Assembly: GCA_902728285.1 (NCBI GenBank)
Contig: CACVBU010001002.1
Coordinates: 653,970 to 717,969 of the forward strand
Reading direction: 5' to 3'
Source of the DNA: Clytia hemisphaerica
Lineage: Eukaryota; Cnidaria; Hydrozoa; Leptothecata; Clytiidae
Length of the DNA stretch: 64,000 bases
Position 1 is the stretch's first letter; each line of letters starts with the position of its first letter. Under the pieces are notes generated by a model. That model searched no databases. It was not told where the DNA came from and saw nothing but the letters and a program-made list of their open reading frames with translations. The position numbers and the translations under genes are program-made. Below are positions 10,328-22,311 of the stretch, piece by piece.

Positions 10328-11163
10328 TTATACCTCTATGACTGAATCGACTTTCTTGAACAGGACAATATCTCCAACTTCGATGTTTCTATCGTGTTTG
10401 AACCATTTCTCTTGGAACATCAATTTTGGAATATGATTCATCAACCACGACTCAAACCATGAGTTGTAAATACTTGAGTTTTGATCGATCAACTTGGATG
10501 CATTTGTCGTTGTAAGAAATTCCCCCGATGGACTGCGATCGTTATTACGTCCAAGGATTAAACGATTAGGTGTAACAAGATCAAAATTCTCAATGTCGGT
10601 GAGGTTACCAATGGCGATTGGACAATCGTTGATCGAGTTGGCTATCATCGAGCAGAGCGTTTCCAATTGGAGGATCGATAGCCTTTCGTTCCAAAGATGA
10701 ATTAATCTCCCGAATTTTCCTCTCGACTTTTCCATGCACCAACTGGACAAGTTTCAGCTTCGACTCCTCGATCTCGATATAGCTTTCCTTTGATGTCGCT
10801 GTAGGATAGACGCATGTCTTTGGTACCTTTTATGAGTTGACCACCTTCGTCACAGAAGATTTTCTTTGGGAATCCATAACGTGATGCGAATCGTATGAAC
10901 GATTGAAGAAATGCTGGTGTCGAATAGTCATCATCCATAACGTTGATACATGTTGCAGATGTGACACAACAGCAATAGACGACAAGCCAAATTTTCAAAG
11001 TGGCTCTTTTGTTGTGTGTTAAATAACATTTATAAGGTCCACTCAGGTCCGACTGGGTGAAGTAGAAAGCAGGTGCTACGGTAATTCTTGATTGAGGTAT
11101 TGGACCCATTGAAGCTTGAATTGATTGTTTCTTGAGGAACTTGCATCTCTGACACGTAGGCAC
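10328..11163 (-). pseudogene. BEL/Pao integrase core and C-terminus
   Basis: Continuation of the integrase after the 5-kb insertion. It opens with CQRCK, the second half of the zinc-binding motif, then FTQSDLSGPY with the first catalytic Asp, and KIFCDEGGQL with the second. A frameshift lies between 10702 and 10750. The following frame has LILGRNNDRSPSGEF and SWFESWLMNHIPKLM, a signature of the Pao integrase C-terminus. The product would join element cDNA to host DNA, but the frame is broken. Confidence 0.85.
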
Positions 11164-11735
11164 TTTAGGCCGATTTTCAAACTTTCAAACCCCCCTGTCA
11201 AACTTGGTTTTTTGGAAAGCTCCATCTTTTCTCGTTTCAACGAGGGGTCATTGACTTCCGTAGCATTTATAGAAAAAAAGTTATGGGATTTTTTGTGAAG
11301 CTAATTGGAGCAAATATTAGCCAACTTTTACTGCAGAGGGCCTTCCAAAAAGTGGCCCAAAAAGGGGCATTTTTTAATAGAAAAAAACTCTATTTTGGGC
11401 ATGTTTTGGCTATAATTCAAATTTGGGTTTAAATTTTTCTGATCTTTTTTTTTCTAGGTGATCTTTGATCATTATACTATGGGTTGAAAAAAAAATGTTG
11501 AAAAAATCAATTTTGTCCAAGAATTAATACTCCTTTTGTAGGGGCACCTAACGAAAAAATGAAGAAATCCGGGGGTAAAAAGCACTAAAAATCACGATTA
11601 AAAGTAAGGATTTCATTGTTTCATGTTCATTTTGACTAATTTATGTGCAAAAAATGGTAACTCGTAGTATCAAAAAAGAATTTTTCAAAAATTTCTAATT
11701 TTCGGCCCAAAACTAAGAAATTTTGATTTCGGGCC

Positions 11736-11938
11736 ACCTGATGACGTCATAAAACCGTTTTTTCGCAATAACTTTTGATGTGCTTTGATTATAAAGCTGA
11801 AATTTTGCACACTGAAAGATATAAAGACAAAGAAAATTTTCATAAAAAAAATTTTAAAAAAAATGATGACGTCAGCATTTTATAGCAAAAATTCGAATTT
11901 TGCATATTTTTGCTGACGTCAGCAAAAAAAATTTAAAC
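11736..11938 (+). repeat. TGACGTCA-rich repeat, copy 1
   Basis: Begins CCTGATGACGTCATAAAA and runs through GCACACTGAAAGATAT and GATGACGTCAGCATTTTAT. A close direct copy is at 12738-12945, on the other side of the foldback. Confidence 0.7.
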
Positions 11939-12621
11939 TCGGGTAACTTAATGCATGTCCCAGAATTGCATTAATTTTTCCGCCCCAGTTCCAGTCCCTA
12001 AACCATAACAAACTATACATTTTTGGAAGCGTATTTGGATGTAGAATACCGTATTCGGTGTAACTTAAATTCTTTCTCAGTATAATTAGAGATATCTTAA
12101 GAAACCTGATTATGACGTCATGATTGATGACGTCATAAATACAAAAAGTTGAATATCTCGAGAAATATAAATCAAAACTTTATGAGATTTGGACCAGTGA
12201 TAAAGTACATTGAGATGTTTCAAAAAGTTTTGAAAGTATTTCCCAAAATTAATGACCTCAGCAGAAATTGCAAGAATTCGAATTTTTGCGATAAAATGCT
12301 GACATCAGCAAATTTTCGAATTTTTTGAAAAGAATTCTCCTCCTCTTGATGAGTTCTATAATTGGTCCAAATTTCATAAAGCTTTGAGTATTAGTTCTTG
12401 AGATATTCAACTTTTTAAAATTATGACGTCATAAATAATGACGTCATAATCACGTTTTCTTAAAAAAACTCAAATTTTGCTGAGAAAGAATTTAAGTTAC
12501 ACCGAATACGGTATTCTACATCCAAATACGCTTCCAAAAATGTATAGTTTGTTATGGTTTAGGGACTGGAACTGGGGCGGAAAAATTAATGCATTTTTGG
12601 GACATGCATTAAGTTACCCGA
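11939..12621. repeat. Foldback palindrome, ~330-bp arms
   Basis: TCGGGTAACTTAATGCATGT at 11939 is mirrored by its complement ending at 12621. The arms match inwards through ACCGAATACGGTATTCTACA and tandem GATGACGTCATAA motifs up to a centre near 12280. The arms are long and well matched with almost no loop. It sits between two direct copies of the TGACGTCA-rich repeat. No ORF is present beyond chance. Confidence 0.8.
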
Positions 12622-12737
12622 GAAATTTTGATTTCACTGGTTTACAAACGCTTCACTAAATTCATGTGCACAATTTTATTGCCAAAAGTGGCTCCAGTTG
12701 GAAGATATTTAACTTTTTTGGTTAAATGACGTCACGG

Positions 12738-12945
12738 TGACCTGATGACGTCATAAAAGCGTTTTTTCGCTATAACTTTTGATATATTTGTATTATAAAG
12801 CTAAAATTTTGCACACTGAAAGATATTAGGACAAAGCAAATTTTCAAAAAAAAAATTTGGAAAAAAATGATGACGTCAGCATTTTATGGCAAAAATTCGA
12901 AATTTGCTTATTTTTGCTGATGTCGGCAAAAAAAAATTAAAATTT
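12738..12945 (+). repeat. TGACGTCA-rich repeat, copy 2
   Basis: Direct copy of 11736-11938 with about 10% differences (for example ATAAAGCTAAAATTTTGCAC against ATAAAGCTGAAATTTTGCAC). Confidence 0.7.
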
Positions 12946-14879
12946 TGATCTCATTGTCTTTAAAATGCTCTATTGATTTCATGTGCAAAATTTTATCACC
13001 GAAAGTCGTTCCAGTCAAAAGCTATTGGCTATTTTGGATATTATGATGTCACATAGTTTTTTTACTATCCCCAATATATATTCCTGTCAAGTCGAATTTC
13101 CTCTCCCGGTCATTCTTCAAATTAAATCCTTGCATTTCAAAATTTCTTCCTCTATGGTATTATATTAATGTTTGTATTAAATTTCTTACATGGATTCAGA
13201 AACTGCAAAATTTTACACACTGAAGAATAGAAACAATTTTTGTTTTTTTTCAGCAGGAAATCTTGAATAATAGATGGAAATATAGATGAAATCACTGGAT
13301 ATCAGGATTTTATATCAGACACTTCGGCTGACAACAGCTAAAATTCAAATGTTTGTCAGTTTAATTTCATATAAACATACACACTTTGATTCATGCATGA
13401 AATTTCATAATTTTCTTATATTTTATTACAATAAATTGGAATTCTTAATTTAACAAAATTATATAAAAAGATTATCCTCAACATAATTCCAATAAATTTA
13501 TTAGTAATGTATTTCCAAACTTGTGCTGTGTCAGGCCTCAAATACAGGCTTTATTGCTTGTTAATCACAATTTTTGGCCAAAGATATTTTTCAATTGCTA
13601 AATTAAGATTCCTGATTCCAGATTTTTCCAGTCATCCCCCAAGTTAAATATTCGTCAAAATTATTCAAATATTTTTCAAAATTCTTCATTTAAAAGTTAG
13701 TCTCCAAAAATTTGTTATTTTTGTATTCTTGTCTTGATAAAGCATTTTGTAATCATGGTCTTGTATTATCAATCATAAATAGTACTACTCTCCATTCTTA
13801 TTGTGTCATAAGACTTAAAACAAGGAATGACATATAAGCAGTCTGAAAGTTCTGTATCAGTTAAATCAAGACCAATTTATCTTATTTTGGTGACCATACA
13901 TAATTATGTTTATCGAGCAACGTACAACTTCAACTTGACTACATATCCAACGTGGTCTGGGTAAAAGTTTTTACATAACAGTCATAATTCAGTTCTGAGT
14001 AGGAATCTTTGATACTTTGATCGAAAGTCCAGGAATCCATAATCAAGCCATACAATTCTCTAAAATTTCGAAGTTATTGTTCTTGCTCAAAATGTTCTCA
14101 TACAGGTACACATACACGTCAACATCTTGAATTGGGAATCCTGAATAGGTATAAAAAGAAAAGAAAGAAAATTTCAAAAACTATGGTATTTGACTTTCAC
14201 TCTGTCACAGATTTTAAAGCGCACAGCACAGTGCTGAAGTTTTGTTAGATTATGTCACCAGTGCTAGCTGTGTATCCACAAGCAAAACTCTTCCAGGCAA
14301 TCCCACTCTGATACCCTCACTATCAATACTACTTAAATAATGCTAACGTAATGTAAACTGGCAATTCAAGAAAACGTTGAACGTGCATGTAAAAACTTTA
14401 CTTTACTTAAAGTTGAGTGAATGTAAACAAACTTTTTTTGGAACGGTCTTCAAAATAGATTAGATAAAGCTTACTTAAAGCGTTTTCACTAGGTATTTTG
14501 GACAGGGAGGTGAAAACTACATGCACGTTCAAATTTTTCGTGATTGTTGCTATTGATAATACATCTAATCTTTAATGATGGGCAAGATAGCAACTATTCC
14601 TAGCATTTTATACCTAAGTCTATCCAAAAGAACTTGCTTATCTCTCATTGGCTGTTAGCAGTTGTTGCTATTTGCCTATGATTTAAGATATCCCAGCATT
14701 ATCATAGCTATAGTTTATTCATTCCAATATTGATTGCAATTTTAGCCAGCCAAAAGTATTGGTTTTAGAGTGAGACCGCCAACAATTTGCTTAGTTTAAG
14801 ATGGTTGAGGCATTTTATTGAAAAGATCTATTGGAGTGACTAAAGTGAAGGATTGATGCAGCAAATAACCAAAGGCCAA
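12946..14879. other. Non-coding interval
   Basis: Nearly 2 kb of AT-rich sequence with no gene, clear repeat or terminal structure that I can identify. Confidence 0.4.
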
Positions 14880-15600
14880 GGGAGTCTATCTCTATTCTAT
14901 CTATTTGGTTGAGTCGCATGAGGCTTTTAAAGGCCCATTTTCGCAACTATAGACGCTTTCAATTAGCGTCCTGTCAGCACCTTGAACTAACTACCGTGAA
15001 GTCGGGTAACCTGAATCAGTTGAGGGAAACTTGCATAGCCATCAAATGACTGACCAATCAAAGCAGCAAAATTTCAAAACAAATGAACTACGCAGCTCTC
15101 CTCTCAGCTCTACTCTACCATTTTTGTTTTGATTTAACTTTGTATCTTAATGACCAGACAGGTCATTCATTTGAGGGCTATGCATGTTTGCCTCCACTGA
15201 TGCAAGTTACCCCGATCTCACAGTACCCAATTCCCCCTCACATGGCATGGGTTGACCCGGGCAAAGGTTCATTCACTTGCCAAGTGAACCGCTGCGAGTG
15301 GGAATCGAACCTCAGTCTCCTGCGTAGCAAGGCACTGTGTGGTATAGTGATCATTGACCTTGGTTACTGCACAGGCGACTGAGGTTCGATTCCCACTCGC
15401 AGCGGTTCACTTGGCAAGTGAATGAACCTTCGCCCGGGTCAACCCATGCCATGTGAGGGGAATTGGGTAGTCAGTCCAAGAAGGTGCTGACGGGGCGCTC
15501 ATTGAAAGCGTCTATAGTTGCGAAAATAGGCCTTAAAGCCTCCTGCAACTCAACCAAATAGAAATAGAAACCAAGGTCAATAACTACTATACCACAGCGT
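14880..15600. repeat. Palindrome with two head-on tRNA-like B boxes
   Basis: Outer arms: ATCTATTTGGTTGAGT near 14905, through CGCAACTATAGACGCTTTCA near 14942, with the complement at 15505-15570. Inner arms: CCATGCC/GGCATGG through ACTCGCAGCGGTTCACTTGG, at 15221-15315 and 15378-15470. A B box GGTTCGATTCC is on the plus strand at 15383-15393 and on the minus strand at 15301-15311. TGGTATAGTG near 15340 could serve as an A box, and a near copy lies inverted at about 15590. This looks like tRNA-derived SINE units arranged head to head. Confidence 0.65.
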
Positions 15601-15604
15601 CACA

Positions 15605-16330
15605 GAGTGGGCAGTGTAAAGTTTCAGCATCATTCAAGGCCTGATAAAAGGCATAAAAAGGGAAGCCTTTCTTAGGGCAACTTACCAGGAAAGAAAATGA
15701 CTCTGTAACACTTTCATTTCTTATAAAAGCTTTATGATGGAAAGAAAATCATTTAACAAACTCACCTTTTACAGTTCTATGGTCTTTTTAAAGAATTTTA
15801 ACAGGATTGTCAACAATTTTGATGTTGATGTGTTCTGTGTCTGCTCTGCTCTGCTCTCTGCTGGCTGCTTGGTCGGTCGTCAAAAAACCCGTGCAAAATC
15901 GAAAGTGATTCTCGAGACGGGGGTAACGTTGGAAATTTGAAAATCATAAAAGTGATTTTTCGCAAGGTTAGCAATACATTTAATATAAAGTGTTTATAGT
16001 TTTTGGAAAGCTTATTTTCTGTTTTGTAATAAACAGGGTGTGCCTTTTTATTAAATGTGACTGGAATAAAGTTGTGACAAAAAAGGATTTTCAAAGCTCT
16101 GTAGAATTTTACTGAAGAAAATTATGAATTTAGCACACTCGGGAGAAACTAAGTCAATCATCAAGGCTTTGAATACAGTTATTGGTTTTTTTAAAGGCTA
16201 GAAGGAACCCTTGCGAAATTTCAATTTAAAAATGCATACATTTTCTAAAAAAACCAAAACCCCGTCTCAACATTGAAATCGCGCTTCCACTAAATTGCGG
16301 CGAGATGTTTTAGTCACGTGACTGAAGTGC
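15605..16330. other. Non-coding interval before the integrase border
   Basis: A short CTCTGCTCTG run at 15838-15860 is the only local repeat. There is no supported gene. Confidence 0.4.
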
Positions 16331-18516
16331 CTACTGACAGCACTTCAAGATGATCTTGACAGTATTTCTTCCGTCGATAATAGAAGCCTTTTTGTTGACT
16401 TCACGTAAGGTGGTTTCTACTCCTGAATGTTTTGAAACACGACTGTTCCAATGAACATCTGATATGATGCTGAAGGCGATAGGTGAATAACGATCCACTA
16501 GTGGGACACAGAATGATGTTGTAGATAAATCCAGCATTGCTTCAGTGAATCTACCAACGATTGTGATTTGGTTTGAGGGCAGAATACGACCATTGAAGTA
16601 CAAGACACCATCTTTGTTGACACTTATAGGTTCGTACTTTTTGGTTGGAACGAACTGAACGATCTCAGTTGTGGCTTTTTTGAAGAAGTACGTCTCTGCT
16701 TGTTTGATTTCCAGATCTGTAAGATTGGTCGAAGTAACTCGTTGCTTCGTTCTCAAGATGTTGATAAATCGAATTACGTAACCAAGAATACGAATGACTG
16801 AGCTGAAATCTCTGTGATTGGGGTCAATTACGTAATTGGAATATTGATATCTTTCTTGGACAGCATCTGGCAATTGGATGATGTGATGTAGTTGATATTG
16901 TCTTTCTTTTTGAACTTCTGCGATGTCCTTTTGGCTGAGTCGAAGGTCCTTGGCTGTATTGGTTGGAAATTCTCCGACGTCTCGAGTCATCCATTCGTAG
17001 CCATTGATCGAAGTGGAATCGTCCCCAGATCAGCAATCATGTCGCTTGTGTTCACATAGAACCATTGATCCTTTGAGGTGAATCTGTTGATTTCGTTTAC
17101 TCGATTTCTGACCCAGGTCTTGAGAGGTTTTTCATCGTTGTTGAGCCAATGAAGGACAATCTGGCTGTCTGTAAATTTGGTTGACGATTGGTGCAACTTT
17201 TGCAATGATTTTTTGACAACTTCACTTGAATGAGTATTGACAAGAGCGGCGTACAATTCAGCTCTGGGCATCGACATATCCTTTGGTACAGTTCTTGATC
17301 TGGCGAAGATTAATTGACAATAGTAAGTGGAATCTTTAGGCAGAAATCTGGCATAGATCGCGGTGCACGTCATGTGTTGGCTTGCATCAGCGAAATCTAG
17401 GGTGTTGATTTGCAAATTGACAGCATCTTCTGGAACGACAGCTCGACGAAATCGGACGTCGCCAATTTCTTGAATTGTATCGAAGTTGTTTACCCAAATC
17501 TCTCGAAGATTGTCTGGAATCTTGTCATCCCAATCCAGCTTCAAATGAACGAGTGTCTGGAGATCAATCTTCATTACAGCAATGAGTGGTGTGGGTTTTC
17601 CAGTAAGATCAAATACTTCGGCGACCTTTGATGCACAGTGTCTTCTAGTAAGTCTCTCTGGGATGACATTTGAAAATTTTGAAGGTTTTTTGCCACGTAT
17701 CTTCTTAGCAAAGTTCATCTCCCCGATGTTGAGTGAAATTTGATCAGCTTTAACGAACCACTTCAAACCGGCTATGTGGATCATCGTTCCGTCTTCGGTG
17801 AGCTGTGGTGGGGGGTCTTCTCCAGAAAATGCTACACCTTTCAATTCAAATCCACCACGATTGAATGACAATTCTATCTGATCAGCAAGTTTGTGAGCTG
17901 CTTTGTGATCAGGTGCACCTGTGAGACAATCGTCGACGTAAACATCCTTTTGAACCACATTGTTTGCCTCAGGAAACTCCTCCTTTGAAGCTTCAGCAAC
18001 CTTTCGAAGGGCGTGTTCTGCTTGGTTGCCTGACGATCGAACGCCATAAATGAGCGTCTTGATAACTTTTTCATCTGGTTGCTTGTTAATGTCGAGATCA
18101 GGATGCCAGAGGTATCGTTGGTAGCACCAATCTTTCTCTTCCAGTTTGATCGTATTGTACATTTTCTTTACATCTGAATGCATCCCAACTGGTTGAACTG
18201 ACCAACGGATGAGTATTTCTTGTAGCCTATTGAGATTGTTACGACCGTTGGCTAAGATATCGTTTAGGCTTTACCCGGAAGATGTTGATTGAGATGCGTC
18301 GAAGACGATGCGACAGGGCGTGCTTAGAGAGTTTCCCTTCCAGACGGCTCTCCAGGGTATGAAGTAATGTATGGGTGAATTGTGAAGTCTTGATCGAACA
18401 TCTTGAGGTAGGTTACAAACAAATTCAACATACCCAAGTTTCTGAAGCTTCCCTTCAGATTGGAGGATATCTTCTTTGTCAGTTAGGTTTAATGGTTGAT
18501 TGAGCTTCTTCAATTG
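16331..18516 (-). pseudogene. BEL/Pao reverse transcriptase, RNase H and integrase N-terminus
   Basis: The reverse transcriptase has VYVDDCLTG (catalytic YVDD, about 17930). The connection leads into an RNase H with LDFADAS and SMPRAELYAAL (catalytic acidic residues) and FTDSQIVLHWL. The integrase N-terminal zinc finger (SDVHWNSRVSKHSG with the His pair, then LKCC) ends at the 5-kb insertion. An in-frame stop near 18271 separates two parts of the RT, and a frameshift near 16990 separates RNase H from integrase. The enzyme set is that of the Pao clade; the copy cannot make it. Confidence 0.9.
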
Positions 18517-20913
18517 CTAGATGTAAACTTTCATTGCTTTATCTTTGTTGTTGGCGAGACGAGTTGTTGGATCAGCAATGAAGGGTAATGAAGCAGATGA
18601 GATGGATTGGTCGAAGTCGATCTTGACTGAAGAATTGATGAGACTTTGTTCGACTTCTTCTTTGATTGAAATAGTTTCGTTTGATGAATCATGTTTACAG
18701 TCTTTGCAGCGACACTTTGAACATCGATAGTCAATTTCACTTCCTGCTCCTTCCACCTCTTCGAAGACTTTCATTGAAGTAGACAGGAATGCTGATGTTG
18801 AATCTGGTTGGTATCCCAAAAGAGGAAGTTGAGGTTTGACCTCCCTCAGGGTTGGATGAATAGCAACGTGGTGGTATTGATGAACATTAGTGAAGACTTT
18901 GTGAGGACCTCCGACCACACCACGACGACCTGATGAATCTTGGAAAACTGACTGATACAACGTGAGTCCTGATGGTAGCTGATGGATCAATTTTGGATGG
19001 TAACGAAGATACCTTACACCAATCATAACGTGAACTTCACCACCGATTGAAGGAGGTAGCTGGGGCAATGGTTGGTTACCACCTGATATTGTGTAGCTTC
19101 GCTGAATGTCTTTGAAGACTTCGTCAAGTGGATAGGTTGGCATGGTTGATGTGATCCTTTCCAAGCAAGGACCTGACATTAAGACATCATCACCGTCGAA
19201 GAGAGGTAACTTGACACGATATGATCCAAGGGTTGATTTAGTTGAACAGTTGCCAACACCACCAAGACTGATAGGATTGGATGATTCTTGTGAGCATCTG
19301 GCACCAAGGAGTTTTACTGCAGATCTGCTGATGATGAAATCACTGCAGCCAGAATCGAAGAAAACGAGAAGCTTCTTACCATCGACATTGATGCGTTGTA
19401 AGGCGTAGATTCCTCTGTCATTACAGTCTTGATTGTGGATCTTGTGGCACTCTGATTCTTCAAGTGTCAAGCTGAGGTTGTGAGCAAATTCTGGTAGTGA
19501 TGGATTACGTATGAAGCGTTGAACGTACTTTGCAAGTAATTGATCGTTTTCGGATTTGTGCTCCTCGCAGACAAGGAAGTGTTTCTTAACATCATACCTT
19601 CGATGAGATGGACATACAAAGTCTCGTTGGCATCTTCCTTCGGCGTGCTTTCCAGTTGTAGCGTCAGCACCAGGGAAGAGGCATTGCATGCAGTAGTTTC
19701 TTTCACGAAGGATCTTGAGACGTTGAGCAGGTGTAGCCAAGACGAACTTTCTGCATGTGAAGTTTTGAAGGATTTTGGTGCCGTTTGGACCAGATGATGG
19801 AATGTGACCAATGGTACCAGTGGGTTCGTTGGAAATTGTGCATGACGTTTCTGGACTCGTGATGTGGGAAGATGATCGTCTGTTGGAGCCTGTGTTTGAT
19901 CCTGGGCTGCCCGACTTTCTTTGATCATCCTTTGAATTTGATGCATCTTTAGCAGTTTGGAGGAGTGACTTTTGTAGATGAACCTTCTTTTCACGTTCGA
20001 GGAATGTGATGAGTTTCAACCAAGTCTGCTTTTCTGATAGGTCATCGTCGATGATGAATGTGAGGACTTGGTGTTGAGTGAAGATGAATTTTCTCGAAAT
20101 TAGACTTGAATGTGTAGAAGTCAATGTTTGATTCATACCCTGCAAATGGATGAAGCTTGATGTTGAGTGACAGCTTGTTGAAGATATTGAGTTTGTCTGG
20201 TTCACGATTGCTGACTTCAGATTCAAGTGATTTGGTATAAATTTTTTTGAGCGTGGTAAGTTTTTCAAAATGTTTACTGATACTTTTAACGTCATCGTCT
20301 CGGTGTTTATCGAGTACTGGAGACTTTAAGAGTTCTTTGTACTCAACAGCAACTTTATCAAACTTTTTGAGATGATTGTGTTGGTTGGTCTTCCATTCGA
20401 TTAGCTGTTCGAGGGAAGCTTTGGATGGGTTGCCACTGTAAACATCTTGAAGTTCCGATATCTGGCGAGCAATATTGATTATTGAGAAAGCTACTGATTG
20501 ATCATTGAGACGAAGTCGATCGTGCTTTTCCTTTTCTTGAGTAAGACGAGAACTTAACTTATGATCTCTCGATCTTACGATGAAATCTTTAATAAGGTTG
20601 AGCGTTGATAGAACAGGAAGATCGGATTCTCCTAGCTGATGGTTCTTACGTCTGAGCTGGACTCGTAATTCCTCGAGCTTTGGACGGTAAGGTCTGTATC
20701 TGTGATGGTTGAAGATTCGATGGGGTTCTCATCGATGACGTCATGAACTTGTTCGATGATGACCTTCATATCGATTTCCAATGACTTGCTGGTTTCATCA
20801 TGTGTTGACATGGTGACGGGTTGATCAGATGTTGAGTCCGGTGATTTCGGTTCGACGACACCGGTCAGGTGAAGAGTACGGTAGTTGATGCGTGGAACGT
20901 TACGTAATTTCAT
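18517..20913 (-). pseudogene. BEL/Pao gag and aspartic protease
   Basis: ATG at 20913 starts the gag N-terminus. Frameshifts between 20630 and 20300 lead into a 592-codon frame. Near the middle is a Cys/His-rich region (CRKFV, NYCMQCLFPGA, KHAEGRCQRDFVCPSHRRYD) typical of BEL/Pao gag nucleocapsid. It is followed by VFFDSGCSDFII, the aspartic protease active site (DSG). A TAG at 18517-18519 interrupts what is otherwise one continuous frame into the reverse transcriptase. Confidence 0.88.
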
Positions 20914-21023
20914 TCAATTATGTGACGTCATAACACGTGACGACGAGTGAGCGAGTTAACGAATGAGTAATATGATTGACAGATAATTGACACGTGACTT
21001 GTCGGAATTACCGTCTGTTTGAA
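20914..21023 (-). other. BEL/Pao leader between 5' LTR and gag
   Basis: 110 bp with TGACGTCA and CACGTGAC motifs. The bases next to the LTR should hold the primer-binding site, but I could not match them to a tRNA 3' end. Confidence 0.5.
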
Positions 21024-21573
21024 TGTTGGGCAGGGCACAGAGACTGACGCGTTTGGAACTTTATGACATGTTCAAACTGAATGAAGAAAAAAATACAATG
21101 TTTTAGTCTCAAAGAAAATTAAGAAAAATGACAAATTTTAGTCTGAGAAAAAAATTGAAAAAAGTGACAAAAGTTGATCATCCAAAAATTGAGAAAAATT
21201 GACAAATCTTAATCTCAAAAAATTGAAAAAAATGACGAATCTCACATACTGTAAGATTGACAAAAACTGACCAAAATGAGTGGAAAAATTGGCTAGAAAT
21301 TTCTCCGTAAAAATGTAAAAAAAAACACATTAATTTCAAAAATTTCATAACCTAATCTTAACCTAGACACGATGCCTGAGCCCAGATGGCTGGTGAAAAA
21401 CGCGAAAGAATGAACGAGTGAGAAACGAGAAGGAGACCTACCAGGTAGCCAGTAAATGATAGCTGTGTTGAGTGCCCAAAAATGACAAAAAATGACGATT
21501 TGTCAAAACAAAGTTAAAAATTGAATTCCATGACTCTGAAAAAATTCTCTATTGCTTTGAACCTCACATTACA
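21024..21573 (-). repeat. BEL/Pao 5' LTR (550 bp)
   Basis: Begins TGTTGGGCAGGGCACAGAGA and ends ATTACA (TG…CA rule, read on the plus strand). The middle contains degenerate AAAATTGACAAA-type tandem motifs (21145-21300). It contains the segment missing from the other LTR. Confidence 0.85.
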
Positions 21574-21578
21574 CATGG

Positions 21579-22306
21579 TCTTGTTTAAAATGTGGTTTAC
21601 CAAACGTTGGAGATTCCATCTTTGACAGCACCATATCATCAACCTCATCCACTGATAGCGAGGAAAGACCCCCAAAAGTTAAAGCTAAGTCACTTAACAT
21701 CTTGATTATTAACTTTCAGAGTATATGGGGTAAAAAGGAAGCTTTTGCAAAGGTGCTTTTTGATTCAAAAACTGATATAGTTCTCTGTACTGAAACACAT
21801 CTAGATCCAGCCCTTAAAGACAATGAATTTCTTCCAAAAGGCTATGAATCCTTTCGAAATGACCGTGATGACGGATGGGGTGGTGTCATGATTATATATA
21901 AAAACAATCTTATTTGTGAAGAGGTGTATAAATCTAAAACAACAGAACTCATCGCAGTAAAAGTTGAAACCTTCCGAAAGCCTATAATACTATGTGCAGC
22001 CTATCGACCACCCGAAACTAAACTACCGTACCTACAACAAATGGGAGAAGACTTCAAAACTAGTCCAAACTAATCTCGTCCAAGTACAAGAAAAACTCTC
22101 TCAGGTTTGGTGGAGATTTTAACCTACCAGATATCGACTGGGACATGAATTTGATAACTACCTACCAAAATGCTAAAATTATCAATGAAACTTTCCTTGA
22201 ATTAATGAACAACCTCAACCTTGAACAACTCGTCAACTTCCCTACACGAAATGTAAATTGTCTCGACCTTATCCTAACAAACAATCCGTCTTTGGTAACC
22301 TGCATT
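21579..22306 (+). pseudogene. LINE ORF second half: end of PHD finger and APE endonuclease
   Basis: In frame with 8651-8815: CLKC completes the zinc finger, a Ser/Thr-rich linker follows, then ILIINFQSIWGK, DIVLCTETHL (catalytic Glu), WGGVMIIYKN and CAAYRPPE, the usual blocks of an apurinic endonuclease domain. A frameshift near 22060 precedes FGGDFNLPDIDWD (catalytic D-x-N). LDLILTNNPSLVTCI ends the homology at a GATA microsatellite (22306-22320). No reverse transcriptase follows, so the 3' half is missing. Confidence 0.85.
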
Positions 22307-22311
22307 GATAG

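Larger units (their letters stand above)
11164..16330. mobile_element. ~5.2-kb non-coding block inserted in the BEL integrase
   Basis: The zinc-binding motif of the integrase is cut between LKCC (16331 side) and CQRC (11163 side), so everything between is an insertion or series of insertions. The extreme ends share GTAGGCACTT (and complement), with a possible 2-bp TA duplication; the similarity is short and the restored frame is off by one, so the borders are approximate. The interior has no credible gene. It holds a duplicated TGACGTCA-rich repeat, a 683-bp foldback, and a tRNA-like palindrome. Confidence 0.6.
8816..21573 (-). mobile_element. BEL/Pao LTR retrotransposon inserted in the LINE
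   Basis: Homologous LTRs bound the element: 21024-21573 (5' LTR for the minus strand) and 8816 to about 8965 (3' LTR), both beginning TGTTGGGCAGGG. CATGG is duplicated at 8811-8815 and 21574-21578; a 5-bp duplication is usual for LTR elements. Gag, protease, reverse transcriptase, RNase H and integrase follow in order on the minus strand. Removing the element and one CATGG restores the LINE reading frame exactly. Stops, frameshifts and a 5-kb insertion in the integrase show that the copy is dead. Confidence 0.92.

Noticed and set aside
15338-15402. Possible functional tRNA gene around the B box at 15383
   Set aside because: The A box is poor, acceptor ends do not pair and the sequence is embedded in a palindrome with a second B box; a SINE-type repeat is simpler.
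20990-21023. Primer-binding site next to the BEL/Pao 5' LTR
   Set aside because: No match to a tRNA 3' end that I could recognise; not annotated.
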